The notes: generated by a model from the sequence alone, not told the origin. A stretch of 64,000 nucleotides of DNA from Lautropia sp. (GCA_030527825.1 JAUNAC010000001.1:891364-955363); one strand, 5' to 3'; shown: positions 46,118 to 55,979, numbered from the stretch's first letter. Numbers and translations: made by a program.

Positions 46118-46623
46118 CTGGAGGGACACTGCTCAGGCGCGGTCGCCACGCCATCACCCAGCAGCACCGCCAGTTCACGCAGTGCCCGGTCGTACACGCT
46201 GCGCTTGAATTCGATGACTTCAGTCAGCGGCGCCCAGTAGTCGGTCCAGCGCCAGGCATCGAATTCGGGATGGCCTTGACCATCCAGTGAAATCGCGCTT
46301 TCGTCGGCCAGCAGCCGAAGCAGAAACCAGATCTGCTTCTGGCCCCGATAGTGCCCTCGCCATTCCCGGCGTACCCAGCGAACCGGCACGTCGTAGTGCA
46401 GCCAGTCGTGTGTCCGGCCGAGCACAGTGACGGTCTGGGGTGTCAGGCCAATTTCCTCCTGTAGCTCACGATACATGGCCTGCTGGGGTGATTCGGCTGC
46501 CTTGATCCCGCCTTGGGGAAATTGCCAGGACTGCTCGCGGATACGCTTACCCCAGAATACCTGATTATTCTGATTCAGTAAGATGATGCCGACATTGGGT
46601 CGGTATCCATGTTTGTCGAGCAT
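46114..46623 (-). CDS. rppH: RNA pyrophosphohydrolase RppH (Nudix)
   Basis: 169 residues from the ATG at 46623, giving [20 protein letters not shown], the conserved RppH N-terminus. A longer open frame upstream overlaps proS and is rejected. Nudix box [23 protein letters not shown] is intact. It removes pyrophosphate from 5'-triphosphate RNA, starting RNase E-dependent decay. It is divergent from proS as in other Burkholderiales and overlaps the sensor kinase stop by 4 bp. Confidence 0.95.
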   Translation of the reverse strand: MLDKHGYRPNVGIILLNQNNQVFWGKRIREQSWQFPQGGIKAAESPQQAMYRELQEEIGLTPQTVTVLGRTHDWLHYDVPVRWVRREWRGHYRGQKQIWFLLRLLADESAISLDGQGHPEFDAWRWTDYWAPLTEVIEFKRSVYDRALRELAVLLGDGVATAPEQCPSS

Positions 46624-46747
46624 GGCAGCAGTGATCGGGTTGGCTGGACGGGCAGGCACGTGTCCAATGCCGCGTGCCGGGAATTTTCCGGTTGCCCCAA
46701 AGATCGGGACACGCTCTAGAATGTCTCCTATTATATAGAGCGAGTCC

Positions 46748-48517
46748 ATGAAAGCTACCGCACTGCACCTGCCCACCTACAAAGAAGCGCCCGCCGATGC
46801 CGAAGTCGTCAGTCATCGCCTGATGATGCGTGCCGGGATGATCCGCAAGCTGGCGGGGGGCATCTACACCTACATGCCGCTGGGGTTGCGCGTCATTCGC
46901 CGGATCGAGGGCATCATTCGCGAAGAGATGGATGCCGCGGGCGGAATCGAGTTGCTGATGCCGGTGGTACAGCCTGCCGAGCTCTGGATGGAGTCCGGGC
47001 GCTGGGAAGCCTATGGCCCCGAGTTGCTGCGCATCCGGGATCGGCATCAGCGCGATTTCGTGATCCAGCCGACCTCGGAGGAAGTGATCACCGATATCGC
47101 CCGTCAGGATCTGCGCAGCTATCGCCAGCTGCCGAAAAACTTCTACCACATCCAGACCAAGTTCCGTGATGAGCGGCGGCCCCGCTTTGGCGTCATGCGT
47201 GGTCGGGAGTTCACGATGAAGGATGCCTATTCTTTCGATCGTGATCCGCAGAGCGCACTGCTCAGCTACCAGAAGATGTTTGATGCTTATACCCGCATTT
47301 TCGATCGTCTGGGGCTTCGCTATCGGGCAGTGGCTGCCGATACGGGAAGCATTGGCGGCTCGGCCAGCCATGAGTTCCAGGTGATCGCCGATACGGGCGA
47401 AGACGCACTGGTCTACAGCACAGCCTCGGATTATGCAGCCAACATCGAGCTGGCCGAGGCCCTGCCGCTGCTGGCCACACGGACGGAGCCGACCCAGGCG
47501 CTTACACTGACCGCCACGCCGGGCCGGGCGCGCTGCGAAGACGTGGCGCAATATCTGGAGATGCCGATCGACCAGACGGTCAAATCCATTGTGCTGAGCA
47601 CTGAGGAACCCGGGCCTGAGGGACAACCCCCGAAGGTGACGGTCTGGCTGCTGCTGCTGCGCGGCGATCACAGCATGAACGAAGTCAAGGTGGGCAAGGT
47701 CGCTGGTCTGAAGGGCTTCCGCTTTGCCAGTGAAGAGGAAATCATCGAGCACTTCGGTGCCCGGCCGGGTTACCTGGGGCCGCTGGATCTGAAAAAACCC
47801 GTTCGCATCGTGATTGACCGCACGGTTGCCAACATGAGTGATTTCGTCTGTGGCGCCAACCGGGAGGATTACCACTACACGGGGGTCAACTGGGGGCGCG
47901 ATCTGCCCGAGCCGTTGCCGGAAGGCCAGGCCGGTGACCTGATGGTGGCAGACATCCGTAATGTCGAGGCAGGTGATCCGTCACCGGATGGCCAGGGAAC
48001 ACTGGCCATTCAGCGCGGTATCGAGGTTGGCCATGTGTTTTATCTGGGTACCAAGTATTCCGAGGCGCTGAACGCCCACTTCATCGATGAAAACGGGCAG
48101 GCCAAACCGCTGGAAATGGGCTGCTACGGTATTGGCGTGACCCGGCTGCTCGGGGCTGCCATTGAGCAGAATCACGACGATCGGGGCATTATCTGGCCGG
48201 CGGCCATTGCGCCGTTTGAGGTGGTAGTTTGCCCGATGGCACTGGATAGGTCGCCTGCCGTACAGGCAGCCGTGGAGCGGCTGTCATCCGAACTGGAGGC
48301 AGCCAACATCCGCTACATCGTGGATGACCGTCTGGAGCGGCCAGGGGCCATGTTCGCCGACTGGGAGCTCATCGGTGTGCCGTTGCGCATCACGGTCGGG
48401 GAGCGGGGCCTGAAGGAGGGTATGCTGGAGATGACGGTACGTCGTGATCTGTCCACGCACAAGGTGGCGCCAGATGAGCTGGTGAGCCGCGTGCAGGCGC
48501 TTTTGCCTGACCTTTGA
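46748..48517 (+). CDS. proS: Prolyl-tRNA synthetase (bacterial type)
   Basis: 589 residues. Class II motifs are visible: [26 protein letters not shown], motif 2 with [27 protein letters not shown], and motif 3 [13 protein letters not shown]. An INS-type editing domain is inserted between motifs 2 and 3 (about residues 225-380), as in other bacterial ProRS. It charges tRNA-Pro and edits Ala-tRNA-Pro. Its stop overlaps the start region of the transglycosylase gene. Confidence 0.97.
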   Translation: MKATALHLPTYKEAPADAEVVSHRLMMRAGMIRKLAGGIYTYMPLGLRVIRRIEGIIREEMDAAGGIELLMPVVQPAELWMESGRWEAYGPELLRIRDRHQRDFVIQPTSEEVITDIARQDLRSYRQLPKNFYHIQTKFRDERRPRFGVMRGREFTMKDAYSFDRDPQSALLSYQKMFDAYTRIFDRLGLRYRAVAADTGSIGGSASHEFQVIADTGEDALVYSTASDYAANIELAEALPLLATRTEPTQALTLTATPGRARCEDVAQYLEMPIDQTVKSIVLSTEEPGPEGQPPKVTVWLLLLRGDHSMNEVKVGKVAGLKGFRFASEEEIIEHFGARPGYLGPLDLKKPVRIVIDRTVANMSDFVCGANREDYHYTGVNWGRDLPEPLPEGQAGDLMVADIRNVEAGDPSPDGQGTLAIQRGIEVGHVFYLGTKYSEALNAHFIDENGQAKPLEMGCYGIGVTRLLGAAIEQNHDDRGIIWPAAIAPFEVVVCPMALDRSPAVQAAVERLSSELEAANIRYIVDDRLERPGAMFADWELIGVPLRITVGERGLKEGMLEMTVRRDLSTHKVAPDELVSRVQALLPDL

Positions 48518-49134
48518 GCGTGTTGCGGCGCAGATTGCTGCGCGCTGTTCCTGCGGCGGGCGCCTGCCTGTTGCTGGACTGGCCCGGTCGCGCGCGGGCT
48601 GGTGCGCAGCAGTACGAAGTCCTGGCTGATGCCGTGCGTCTGGCGCTGGTTCGTGCGGTGGATGCTCCCTTCGATGCCGAGCCCCTGTGGGACTCGGCCC
48701 GGCAGAAAGTCGATTGGCTGAGTCAGATGTCGGATCGGCTGCCCCGCCGTATCCTGCCGTCCTTCGAGGCGCGCCAGGCGCTACTGCTGACCGTTCGGTA
48801 CGAATCGCAGCGGGCTGGTCTCAGTCCGGAGATGATCCTCGGCCTCATTCAGGTGGAAAGTGGCTTCCGGCAATATGCCATCTCCCGTGTGGGGGCACGT
48901 GGCTTGATGCAGGTGATGCCATTCTGGGCCCAGATTCTGGGTAATGGTGATGTCAATGCCCTTTTTCGCGTGCGGGTGAATATCCGCTATGGCTGTGTCA
49001 TTTTGCGCCATTACCTCGATCTGGAGAATGGTGATCTTTTCATGGCGCTGGGGCGTTATAACGGCAGTCGTGGCCGGGCCGCTTATCCGAACGCAGTTTT
49101 CTCTGCCTGGAAGCGATGGGCATATTCAGCATAG
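48514..49134 (+). CDS. Lytic transglycosylase (SLT domain), exported
   Basis: 206 residues. The start is TTG at 48514, overlapping the proS stop, or GTG at 48520. The N-terminus ([26 protein letters not shown]) is signal-like with a basic start. The SLT domain begins near residue 85 with catalytic E115 in [29 protein letters not shown]. The C-terminal [18 protein letters not shown] completes the fold. It cleaves peptidoglycan glycan strands to anhydro-muropeptides. Gene order proS-transglycosylase is common in Burkholderiales. Confidence 0.9.
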   Translation: MSVLRRRLLRAVPAAGACLLLDWPGRARAGAQQYEVLADAVRLALVRAVDAPFDAEPLWDSARQKVDWLSQMSDRLPRRILPSFEARQALLLTVRYESQRAGLSPEMILGLIQVESGFRQYAISRVGARGLMQVMPFWAQILGNGDVNALFRVRVNIRYGCVILRHYLDLENGDLFMALGRYNGSRGRAAYPNAVFSAWKRWAYSA

Positions 49135-49399
49135 CCTGTTGCATTTCTGCCAAATTCATGGTCCACCATCGGCCATTTGTATGCCGTTCATCCAGCTGAT
49201 TGACCGCCTGTCGGTCGTCTCGTAGCCGGGACAGTACCGTTCGTCGGTTGCCATTATCCTTTGAGTGAGGAAGCATTGGTCAGGATGGTGATCCCAAACG
49301 GGTTGTCTATCGGGATGCCTGGCAGCCTTTTCCCGGAATGATCGCGGTTTTTCGGTCGACCCGATGGCCGAAGGCAATCAGCCATGACACGGCCCCAGA

Positions 49400-52300
49400 G
49401 TGAATGTGACGCAAGACACCGCCTTTCGACAACGCCTTGGCGCCAGCCAACTGGCAGCATGGGGGCTATTGCTGATAGCTATTTCCTATGTTGTCTGGAT
49501 ATTTGCTTACCCGATGGCCTATTCCAAGCCAGACGATATTCTGCAATACAGGATTCTTGCATCATCAAAAAATTTCAATGAATTGACCAGCGTTCTGGGC
49601 TCACTTCGGGAACAGGGTGCGTCATTGAAACTCAAGGCCGAGGGCAGCGCGCCCAAGACACTGTGGGTGCTGGCACGCATTCCCACGGATATGGTTGAGC
49701 GGACCCGGGTACTGCACATTGCTAACCGATCGGTCGTTAAGGGGGACGCTGTCATTCTGGATGAGTTTGGCCAGGCGCTGCTCTATGCACATTTCAACAA
49801 TGAGCAGGAGCCGGTCAATGCAACCCGTGCATTGCCTGGCTATGCCGTGACGTTGCCAGATCTGCCGCTGCCACTGCCAGCCGGCCATCGCCGTTTTAGC
49901 GGCGAGCATGATCTCACGGTCGTACTGCGCCTGGAGCTGACGACAGCCGGTCATACTTTGCTGCTCAATCTTTGGGATGAAGAGCGTTTCGTTATCGCCC
50001 AGCGCCAGATCGAAGCACAAGGCACCATGCTCGGCGGTATTCTCGTCCTGCTGGGCCTGACGGCCTTTGTAGCAGCGCAGCTGGCGCATATCCGCGTAGT
50101 ACGGCTGCTGGCATTCTGGCTGGGGGCGCGGGCTGCTTTTCTGCTGACAAGGGGAGGGTACCTCCAGCTCTGGCTGGGCAGTACAGCTGGTAGTGCCCTG
50201 GGCCTGGGACTGGAACAGATGTCCCAGATGTCGTATCCCTGTGCCTGTGCGGCTCTGATGTGGGGGCTGATGGAGAATCGCCTGCAGGGCCATCGCTTTG
50301 GCACCTGGCTGCATGGCATGAGCATCGTCAGCACCTTTGCCCTGCTGGTATCGAGTTTCCTCTCGCCTGAAGTCTTTCAGACGCTGCTCTATCTGGTGGG
50401 CGGGGCTGTGGTCGTGACAGTGGCTGGTCTGATGGTCGTCAACTTCAGCCGCAGCGTGTCGTTGATGTCCATCTGGTACCTGTGCACGCCGCTATTGGAC
50501 GGCATGGTCGCGGGCAACATCCTGTTGTATCGCCTCGGGATCACCAGTGCACCAGTCCCCTGGCTGGATCTGCAGTCCACCACGCTGATTGCCATCATGA
50601 ATACATCAACGGCGGTGATCGGCTATCTTGCTGCCGAGCGCTCGCACCAGCTCCGCACGCAGGAAGCGGCCATGACCGCCTTGGGGCGCTATCAGGCCAC
50701 CTATCGGGCTGTTCCGATCGGGTTACTGTCCTTTGACCGTGATCACGCCATTGAGCGGTACAACGAGGTGGCCGTCAGGCTGTTCGATGTTCCTGACGGA
50801 TCGCTCGAGACGCGCATGGCATCAGGAGACGAGAGAAGAGAGACTGGTACGGGCGCCGATAATGCCGCTTTGGATCGCGCACACGTTGATACGCTAACGG
50901 CTCTCAATGAGGCTTTTCCCCAGGATCTGTCAGACCGCATTCACCAAGAGCTGGAGAATTTTGAAGAAGCGGATTTCATCTGGCGGCTGGAGCATGCTGC
51001 AGGTGGCCATCGCTGGCTGCGTGTCCAGGCACAAAAGACTGACACTGGTCATGATGTTAGTCTGTCGGATGTCACGGCGCTGAAACAGGCCGAACATCAT
51101 CTGATTCGTGAATCGCAGCACGACAAACTGACTGGCGCCCTGAATCGCCACGGACTGGAGATCCGGCTGGAGGAACTGCTCAAGGATGCACAGCATCTGG
51201 AACAGGTAGCACTCTGTTATATCGACCTGGATCGGTTCAAGGTGCTCAATGATGTATTCGGACATCAGGCAGGTGATGCGGTATTGATCGATGTGGTACG
51301 CCGTCTGCGCAGCCGCCTGGGCAACCAGGTGGAAATTGCCCGGATGGGTGGTGATGAATTCGCGTTACTGTTTCATGGCACTGAGCCGCCGCATCGCCTG
51401 CAGGCTTATCGGGCCTTGGATGCCATTGCGGGCCGCCCCTTTGTCATTTCACCAAAGCGTTTCGCTGTTACTGCCAGCGTTGGCATGAGTTCGGCTGTGC
51501 CTGGTCTGCGCGGTGGTCAATTAGTTGATCGAGCGGACAGTGCCTGTCGCGAGGCCAAGCGCAAAGGACGCAACCAGGTTGTGATCTACCAAGAAAATGA
51601 GCAGGATGGTGAGCACGAACGCCATCAGGTAGAACTGGATGTTCTTGATCGCCTGCGAAAAACCAAGGAGTTCCACGATTTCGAGCTGGCCATACAGCCT
51701 GTTGTGGGGCTGGGGGATTCCAACCAGCTGGGGGGTGAGATTCTATTGCGCCACCGGACACCTGACGGCACGCTGCGCTCACCTTCCGGATTGATCGAGG
51801 CCGCTATTTACCGGGGAGAAATGGCCACGATTGATCGTTGGGTGCTTACCGAGACGCTGCGCTGGCTGGCAAAGAATGAACGCGCCTTCCGCGCACTGGA
51901 TTTCATTTCACTCAATCTGTCAGCAGAGGCGCTCAGCGATGAAGCCTTTAAGACCCATCTGTTGGGACAGGTGAGGCGTTTCCAGCAGGTTGCGGCCAAA
52001 TTGGTGATCGAAATCGACGAAACGGTGGCTATGCAGGACGGCTACATGATGAAGCGGCTGATTGGCAGCCTGCGCCAGCTTGGTGCGCGCGCCGCGCTGG
52101 ATAATGTGGGCAGCGGATTTGTCAACCTGTCGGCTATTGGCGAAATGGGTGTGGCTTATCTGAAGATGGATGGCTCATTTACCGAATCTTTGATTCATCA
52201 AGGCAGTGGTCAGGCTGTCCTGCGGACATTGACAGTACTGGCGCACGAGTTGGGTATTGCCAGTGTGGCCAAGTCCGTGCAGACATCACAGGTCTTGTCG

Positions 52301-52510
52301 GCGTTGGAGGACATCCGTGTCGATTATGGACAGGGCCTGGCCCTGGGCGCTCCCATGCCTCTGCGCGAATTCGAAAAATTGGCCTGCATCGGTACCGGTG
52401 TGGAGCTTTCAGAAGCTTTCATCCGGCCTCAGGTAGCGCCATTGACCCGAAGGCAGTCTACCCAGGGTGATGTTGCCGATCCGGATGCGTTTGAGTCCAG
52501 TCACCGTTAA
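49400..52510 (+). CDS. Membrane diguanylate cyclase with degenerate EAL domain
   Basis: 1036 residues. One N-terminal helix is followed by an extracytoplasmic domain (about 40-200), then about seven helices (residues 205-415), a 7TMR-DISM-like layout, and a PAS-like segment (430-580). The GGDEF domain is intact (RMGGDEFALLF near residue 650) but lacks the RxxD inhibitory site. The EAL domain is degenerate: EIL for EAL, DNVGSG for DDFGTG, and KSVQT where EGVET carries a catalytic glutamate. The protein should make c-di-GMP but not hydrolyse it. Its 3' end overlaps the convergent rluF-like gene by 102 bp. Confidence 0.88.
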   Translation: MNVTQDTAFRQRLGASQLAAWGLLLIAISYVVWIFAYPMAYSKPDDILQYRILASSKNFNELTSVLGSLREQGASLKLKAEGSAPKTLWVLARIPTDMVERTRVLHIANRSVVKGDAVILDEFGQALLYAHFNNEQEPVNATRALPGYAVTLPDLPLPLPAGHRRFSGEHDLTVVLRLELTTAGHTLLLNLWDEERFVIAQRQIEAQGTMLGGILVLLGLTAFVAAQLAHIRVVRLLAFWLGARAAFLLTRGGYLQLWLGSTAGSALGLGLEQMSQMSYPCACAALMWGLMENRLQGHRFGTWLHGMSIVSTFALLVSSFLSPEVFQTLLYLVGGAVVVTVAGLMVVNFSRSVSLMSIWYLCTPLLDGMVAGNILLYRLGITSAPVPWLDLQSTTLIAIMNTSTAVIGYLAAERSHQLRTQEAAMTALGRYQATYRAVPIGLLSFDRDHAIERYNEVAVRLFDVPDGSLETRMASGDERRETGTGADNAALDRAHVDTLTALNEAFPQDLSDRIHQELENFEEADFIWRLEHAAGGHRWLRVQAQKTDTGHDVSLSDVTALKQAEHHLIRESQHDKLTGALNRHGLEIRLEELLKDAQHLEQVALCYIDLDRFKVLNDVFGHQAGDAVLIDVVRRLRSRLGNQVEIARMGGDEFALLFHGTEPPHRLQAYRALDAIAGRPFVISPKRFAVTASVGMSSAVPGLRGGQLVDRADSACREAKRKGRNQVVIYQENEQDGEHERHQVELDVLDRLRKTKEFHDFELAIQPVVGLGDSNQLGGEILLRHRTPDGTLRSPSGLIEAAIYRGEMATIDRWVLTETLRWLAKNERAFRALDFISLNLSAEALSDEAFKTHLLGQVRRFQQVAAKLVIEIDETVAMQDGYMMKRLIGSLRQLGARAALDNVGSGFVNLSAIGEMGVAYLKMDGSFTESLIHQGSGQAVLRTLTVLAHELGIASVAKSVQTSQVLSALEDIRVDYGQGLALGAPMPLREFEKLACIGTGVELSEAFIRPQVAPLTRRQSTQGDVADPDAFESSHR

Positions 52511-53398
52511 GCCAACGAGTTCACACATCCGGCGAATCTGCCGGTGCCGTCCTTCATGCAGAATAAAGCGAAGCTGCTCGGAATTTTGCCAGCTGACCTG
52601 GGCGGCTTTAAGCACCTTGCCGTCCAGGGACAGGCCATGGCATAGCAGTGTCAGCCGTTCAGCAGGAAATGCCTGCTGGACATTGCGGTCGATTGGGCCG
52701 AAACGGACACGAACCAGATATTCCTTAGAAATTTGTGAGGTTTCACCGATCAGCTGACGGGCAACGCGACCATCCTGGGTCAGTACCAGTAGACCCATGG
52801 AGTCAATGTCGAGTCGACCGGCCGCTGCCAGCCCCCGCAGCTGGGCGCGATCGAAGCGCCGCGGGCTGTGATCCTCTTTCCAGCGAGAGGCTGTATCAAT
52901 CAGAACCAGGGCGGGCTGGTGTCCGTCTTCGGCTTGACCACTGACGTAGCCCACGGGCTTATTCAGCAGAATCGTCACCTGTTCCTGCTGCCGGTCGCGG
53001 GCCGCCTGCCGGATATCCAGCTGGTCTCCTGGCAGCAATTTCTGCCCCATTTGCACCGGTTTGCCATTGATCTGGACCCAGCCGCGTGCAATCCAGTCAT
53101 CCGCCTCTCGGCGCGAACACAGGCCCATGCGAGCCAGATATTTGTTCAGGCGTTCGCCTTCGGGCGCTGGTCCCTCTGCCTTTCTGCTGATGGTGTGGTG
53201 GTGGGGGCTGGCTGGTAGGGAGGGCGGTCGTCCTGATGAATCGGATGCCATCTGCTGGCTGGCCGATCGTCGGGAGGTTGGACGTAATGCGCCCATAGTG
53301 CCTGTTTGCCCTTGTCCCGTGCGGGGCAGGGAGGCGCTGCGGCCATGGGCGTTGCGGGGAGACCGTTGTTTGCTGGGCATGCGCTTGAGTGATGGCAT
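52409..53398 (-). CDS. 23S rRNA pseudouridine synthase, RluF-like
   Basis: 329 residues. A basic, low-complexity N-terminal extension (about 75 residues) is followed by an S4 domain (RLNKYLARMGLCSRREADDWI). The RsuA/RluB/RluF-family catalytic core has the catalytic Asp in GRLDIDSMGLLVLTQDG and the HEGRHRQIRRMCELVGLTVTGLKRIRIG motif. RluF modifies U2604 of 23S rRNA; RluB-type assignment is the alternative. The coding end overlaps the GGDEF gene on the other strand. Confidence 0.88.
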   Translation of the reverse strand: MPSLKRMPSKQRSPRNAHGRSASLPRTGQGQTGTMGALRPTSRRSASQQMASDSSGRPPSLPASPHHHTISRKAEGPAPEGERLNKYLARMGLCSRREADDWIARGWVQINGKPVQMGQKLLPGDQLDIRQAARDRQQEQVTILLNKPVGYVSGQAEDGHQPALVLIDTASRWKEDHSPRRFDRAQLRGLAAAGRLDIDSMGLLVLTQDGRVARQLIGETSQISKEYLVRVRFGPIDRNVQQAFPAERLTLLCHGLSLDGKVLKAAQVSWQNSEQLRFILHEGRHRQIRRMCELVGLTVTGLKRIRIGNITLGRLPSGQWRYLRPDESF

Positions 53399-53537
53399 CG
53401 CTTTGGTTCAGTAATGTCTGCGGGCCGGTCGCCAACCCCGTGTGGTTACTGTACCAGCCCGAGACCGTTAGTTTACCCAGCGTGTCCGTTCCCACCTGGC
53501 CCAGGGCTGGCCGGGTCAGGCGAGAACGTGCTTATGC

Positions 53538-54050
53538 TCAGTGTTTGTGTGCAACGATCCGGTCTTTGATCTTTGCGTAGACGCTGGCGGGCAGGATTTT
53601 TTTCCGTTTCAACTCGTCTTTGGCCCCATAGGGGCGGCCATTGACGATGGCTTTGGCACGTGCTTCACCAATGCCTGGCAGCTGCGCCAGCTCAGTTTCG
53701 GAAGCCATGTTGAGATCCAGCTTGCTGGTGCTCATTCCGACATCGTTCATGTCCGTGGATTTTTCACTGCCTTTTTGCATTTTGTGGGCAGCTTTATCCT
53801 TGAGCTTGGCTCCTTTTTTGACCATCTCATCCTTTTTCATTTTGATGGTCTCAGTTTTGTCGCCCATAGCATCGCCTAGCTTGCCCGTGACTGAGGATTT
53901 TGTCTCGGACATTTTCGTGGCGGCGCCTGAGAGCATGTCAGACGTGTCGGCAGCCTGTGCTGAGGACATAGCGAAAGCCAACGCCAGCGCGGCCAGCATC
54001 CCCATGGCAGGGGTACGGATAGAGGAAAAAGATGTTTTCGGGTTTTTCAT
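53538..54050 (-). CDS. Exported ComEA-like helix-hairpin-helix protein
   Basis: 170 residues. A signal peptide (MLAALALAFAMSSAQAADT) is followed by a lysine-rich helical region (about 40-105) and a C-terminal helix-hairpin-helix DNA-binding unit: LDLNMASETELAQLPGIGEARAKAIVNGRPYGAKDEL. It resembles ComEA, which binds incoming DNA in the periplasm during competence and natural transformation. The charged middle part is longer than in typical small ComEA proteins. No other competence gene is adjacent. Confidence 0.82.
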   Translation of the reverse strand: MKNPKTSFSSIRTPAMGMLAALALAFAMSSAQAADTSDMLSGAATKMSETKSSVTGKLGDAMGDKTETIKMKKDEMVKKGAKLKDKAAHKMQKGSEKSTDMNDVGMSTSKLDLNMASETELAQLPGIGEARAKAIVNGRPYGAKDELKRKKILPASVYAKIKDRIVAHKH

Positions 54051-54557
54051 ATGTTATTCCCTGGAAATGGGAGGTGGGGTACTACTCGCCTGGTTGGGTT
54101 GATGTGTCCGGAAGACAGAGGCTGCCTCGGTCATTGATAGAGGGATGGCCGCCCAGCATTGTCCCAATGAAGAATGATCCTGCCGGATGAAAAAAGCGTT
54201 TGCCGGACAGTGCGCAGACTTCCACTATCTGGGCACACATGGAGATTACCAAAAGCTGGAACAGACACGCAGATCATGGAACCATCATTCACAGTGTGGA
54301 TGTGTGAATGTCCCGTGCGGCTGACAGCTTTCCTGAAAATCAGCGGAACAGCAGCGTGGTAGAGGTAACCTGTGATGCGGTAATTGTGCTCGTTTTACCC
54401 TTGAATTAGGGTTGCCCCCAATGGATGGCTCGGGGGGAAAAGAATGACAATGTAGCCATGCAGCCTACTCCTTGGTTTTTTATAAATCAGCGGAGTGTCC
54501 GGCCTTCAGCTGATATCCCTTAACATGGCTGAGGGTAGGACATAGACTGTTTAATAG
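54051..54557. other. Intergenic region without recognisable gene
   Basis: About 500 bp upstream of the ComEA-like gene and downstream of the sRNA terminator. No frame with recognisable content and no other structure that I can defend. Confidence 0.4.
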
Positions 54558-54621
54558 AAAGAAAAAAGCCCGCACGGATAAACGTGCGGGCTAATCCACC
54601 AAAGGAGGAGGTGGAGGAGAC
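54558..54621 (-). ncRNA. Small RNA with anti-Shine-Dalgarno hairpin loop
   Basis: A complete sRNA transcription unit on the minus strand. The predicted 5' end near 54621 is GTCTCCTCCACC. A 6-bp hairpin (TCCACC at 54595-54600 paired with GGTGGA at 54610-54615) exposes the loop UCCUCCUUU, which can pair with Shine-Dalgarno sequences or mimic the 16S 3' end. A 9-bp GC-rich terminator hairpin follows (54568-54591) with six T residues. Length is about 60-65 nt. The structure resembles the betaproteobacterial 'toxic small RNA' family I recall from RNA databases, and other CUCC-motif riboregulators. The targets are unknown. It is located between the ComEA-like and glycosyltransferase genes. Confidence 0.8.
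54562..54591 (-). terminator. Rho-independent terminator of the anti-SD sRNA
   Basis: Perfect 9-bp stem GCCCGCACG / CGTGCGGGC with a 6-nt loop, followed on the minus strand by TTTTTTC. Confidence 0.92.
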
Positions 54622-54627
54622 GTTTCC

Positions 54628-54656
54628 ATTCTATGAAAGAAGAAGGGATTGTGCAA
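54628..54656 (-). promoter_or_regulatory. Sigma-70 promoter of the anti-SD sRNA
   Basis: On the minus strand TTGCAC (54656-54651) and TAGAAT (54633-54628) are spaced by exactly 17 bp, close to consensus. Transcription should begin about 7 nt after the -10, at about 54621, directly at the start of the CUCC-rich segment. Confidence 0.75.
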
Positions 54657-54791
54657 CTACTATTTGGCCTGTCCCCAAGGATTTGTGTTAAATATAGTCA
54701 TCTGTTTCATCTATTGCCAGGCTTTAGCATGGTTGACTATTCGGATGAGCGATCAAAGGCTTGGTACGCTTTGCCTTGGGCATTCTTTCTT

Positions 54792-55640
54792 TTAGCTTCC
54801 CATTATCTGTCGCTGTAGTACGTTCAGAATCTCGCTATCTAAACGGCTGTCAAATTTTCTGGCAAAGAGTTTAGAGCTTCGTTCGAGCCGTTTGCGATCG
54901 GCCAGCGTGAAGATTTTGGGATGAGAGCCGCCCGCTTGCCAGTCTTCTTCATGCAGGAATTCGTTTTTCACGGTATCCGCATAAGGGGAGTTCATGATGA
55001 AGCTGTGGATGAGCACCTCATCTGGCCGGTACCCATGACACAGCGTTTTTATCCAGAGTGGCAGTTGCGGGGATTGAAGCAGATGCTGGGTGAACTGCCT
55101 CGTAAGTGCCGTGTAGGGGCGGCCGCCAACGTAGCGTGCCTTGCCGAGGTTGTCCTTCCAGCGGTTGATACGTAATCGGGGAACGTTCCAGCCGTTTTTC
55201 AGGAAGGGAAGTTCCAGTCGGATGCGCTGAATCCGGGCGTAGGGGTCATTCCAAGTCGTTTCCGGATCATGAATATCCAGAAAGTTATTGCCCGGGTGTT
55301 TGGAGAAGAAATCCTTAATTTGGGACTGTGGCATCAGAGGGAAGTCTTGTCCGCTGAGATTGACGAGCACATCCCAATGTTCCGGTCGCTCCAGAAGCTG
55401 CCGCATGCCATCGAGACGGGCTTGCATGATGCTCCAGGAGGCCCATCGCATGTTGCGAGGGGGGGCAATGAATACGTTGGAATGGCGGCGAGCCACTGCT
55501 TGCAATGTCGATTCACTTCCGCTCAGACCTTTGCTGTCAGGCACAACCAAGTAAATGTTTTCAGGATGCTGAATACAATACAGAAGCTGGGCCAATTGTT
55601 CGGGCAGCTGGTGAGCAATGATCAGGTAGGCAAGACGCAC
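54792..55640 (-). CDS. Core-2/I-branching-type glycosyltransferase
   Basis: 282 residues. The N-terminal MRLAYLIIAHQLPEQLAQLL, the central LVNLSGQDFPLMP and the C-terminal LADRKRLERSSKLFARKFD are signatures of the bacterial branch of the Core-2/I-branching beta-1,6-N-acetylglucosaminyltransferase family (GT14-like). Such enzymes add GlcNAc or xylose-like residues to glycans or proteins. The gene stands alone, without a polysaccharide cluster, between an sRNA and ffh, so its acceptor is unknown. AT content is slightly higher than in flanking genes. Confidence 0.83.
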   Translation of the reverse strand: MRLAYLIIAHQLPEQLAQLLYCIQHPENIYLVVPDSKGLSGSESTLQAVARRHSNVFIAPPRNMRWASWSIMQARLDGMRQLLERPEHWDVLVNLSGQDFPLMPQSQIKDFFSKHPGNNFLDIHDPETTWNDPYARIQRIRLELPFLKNGWNVPRLRINRWKDNLGKARYVGGRPYTALTRQFTQHLLQSPQLPLWIKTLCHGYRPDEVLIHSFIMNSPYADTVKNEFLHEEDWQAGGSHPKIFTLADRKRLERSSKLFARKFDSRLDSEILNVLQRQIMGS

Positions 55641-55979
55641 TGTTGGTCACCCGTCGTGTAGCGTTGAATCGGTCGAGCCGTTCAACCAGAAAAGAAGGGG
55701 AATGCACCTGATGCGATGGCTCCTGCCCATGCCCAGCCTTGATCAGATCGGGAGGATGTCGATGACGTTACGTGCGAAGACCATCGTGTCAGCGGTTCAT
55801 TAGACCGCAATTCTGTATTTATTTTGAGACGTAATGTAACTAGATAGAGAGGAACGGTTGCAATTGTCGGGGGAACGGCTGATCTGTCAGTTCAGGGCAT
55901 CATTTGAGAGATGGAATGGTGGGCGCGCGCTACCCATCCACTGGCCTGGGCGAAGATCGGGACGGTACCCGGAGACGAA
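55641..55979. other. Intergenic region without recognisable gene
   Basis: About 340 bp between the glycosyltransferase gene and the ffh 3' end. A 5'-proximal AT-rich stretch around 55815-55850 could hold a promoter, but I could not assign -35 and -10 boxes with confidence. Confidence 0.4.

Noticed and set aside
46565..47875. 436-codon minus-strand open frame extending rppH upstream
   Set aside because: Antisense to proS and in a different frame from the Nudix domain.
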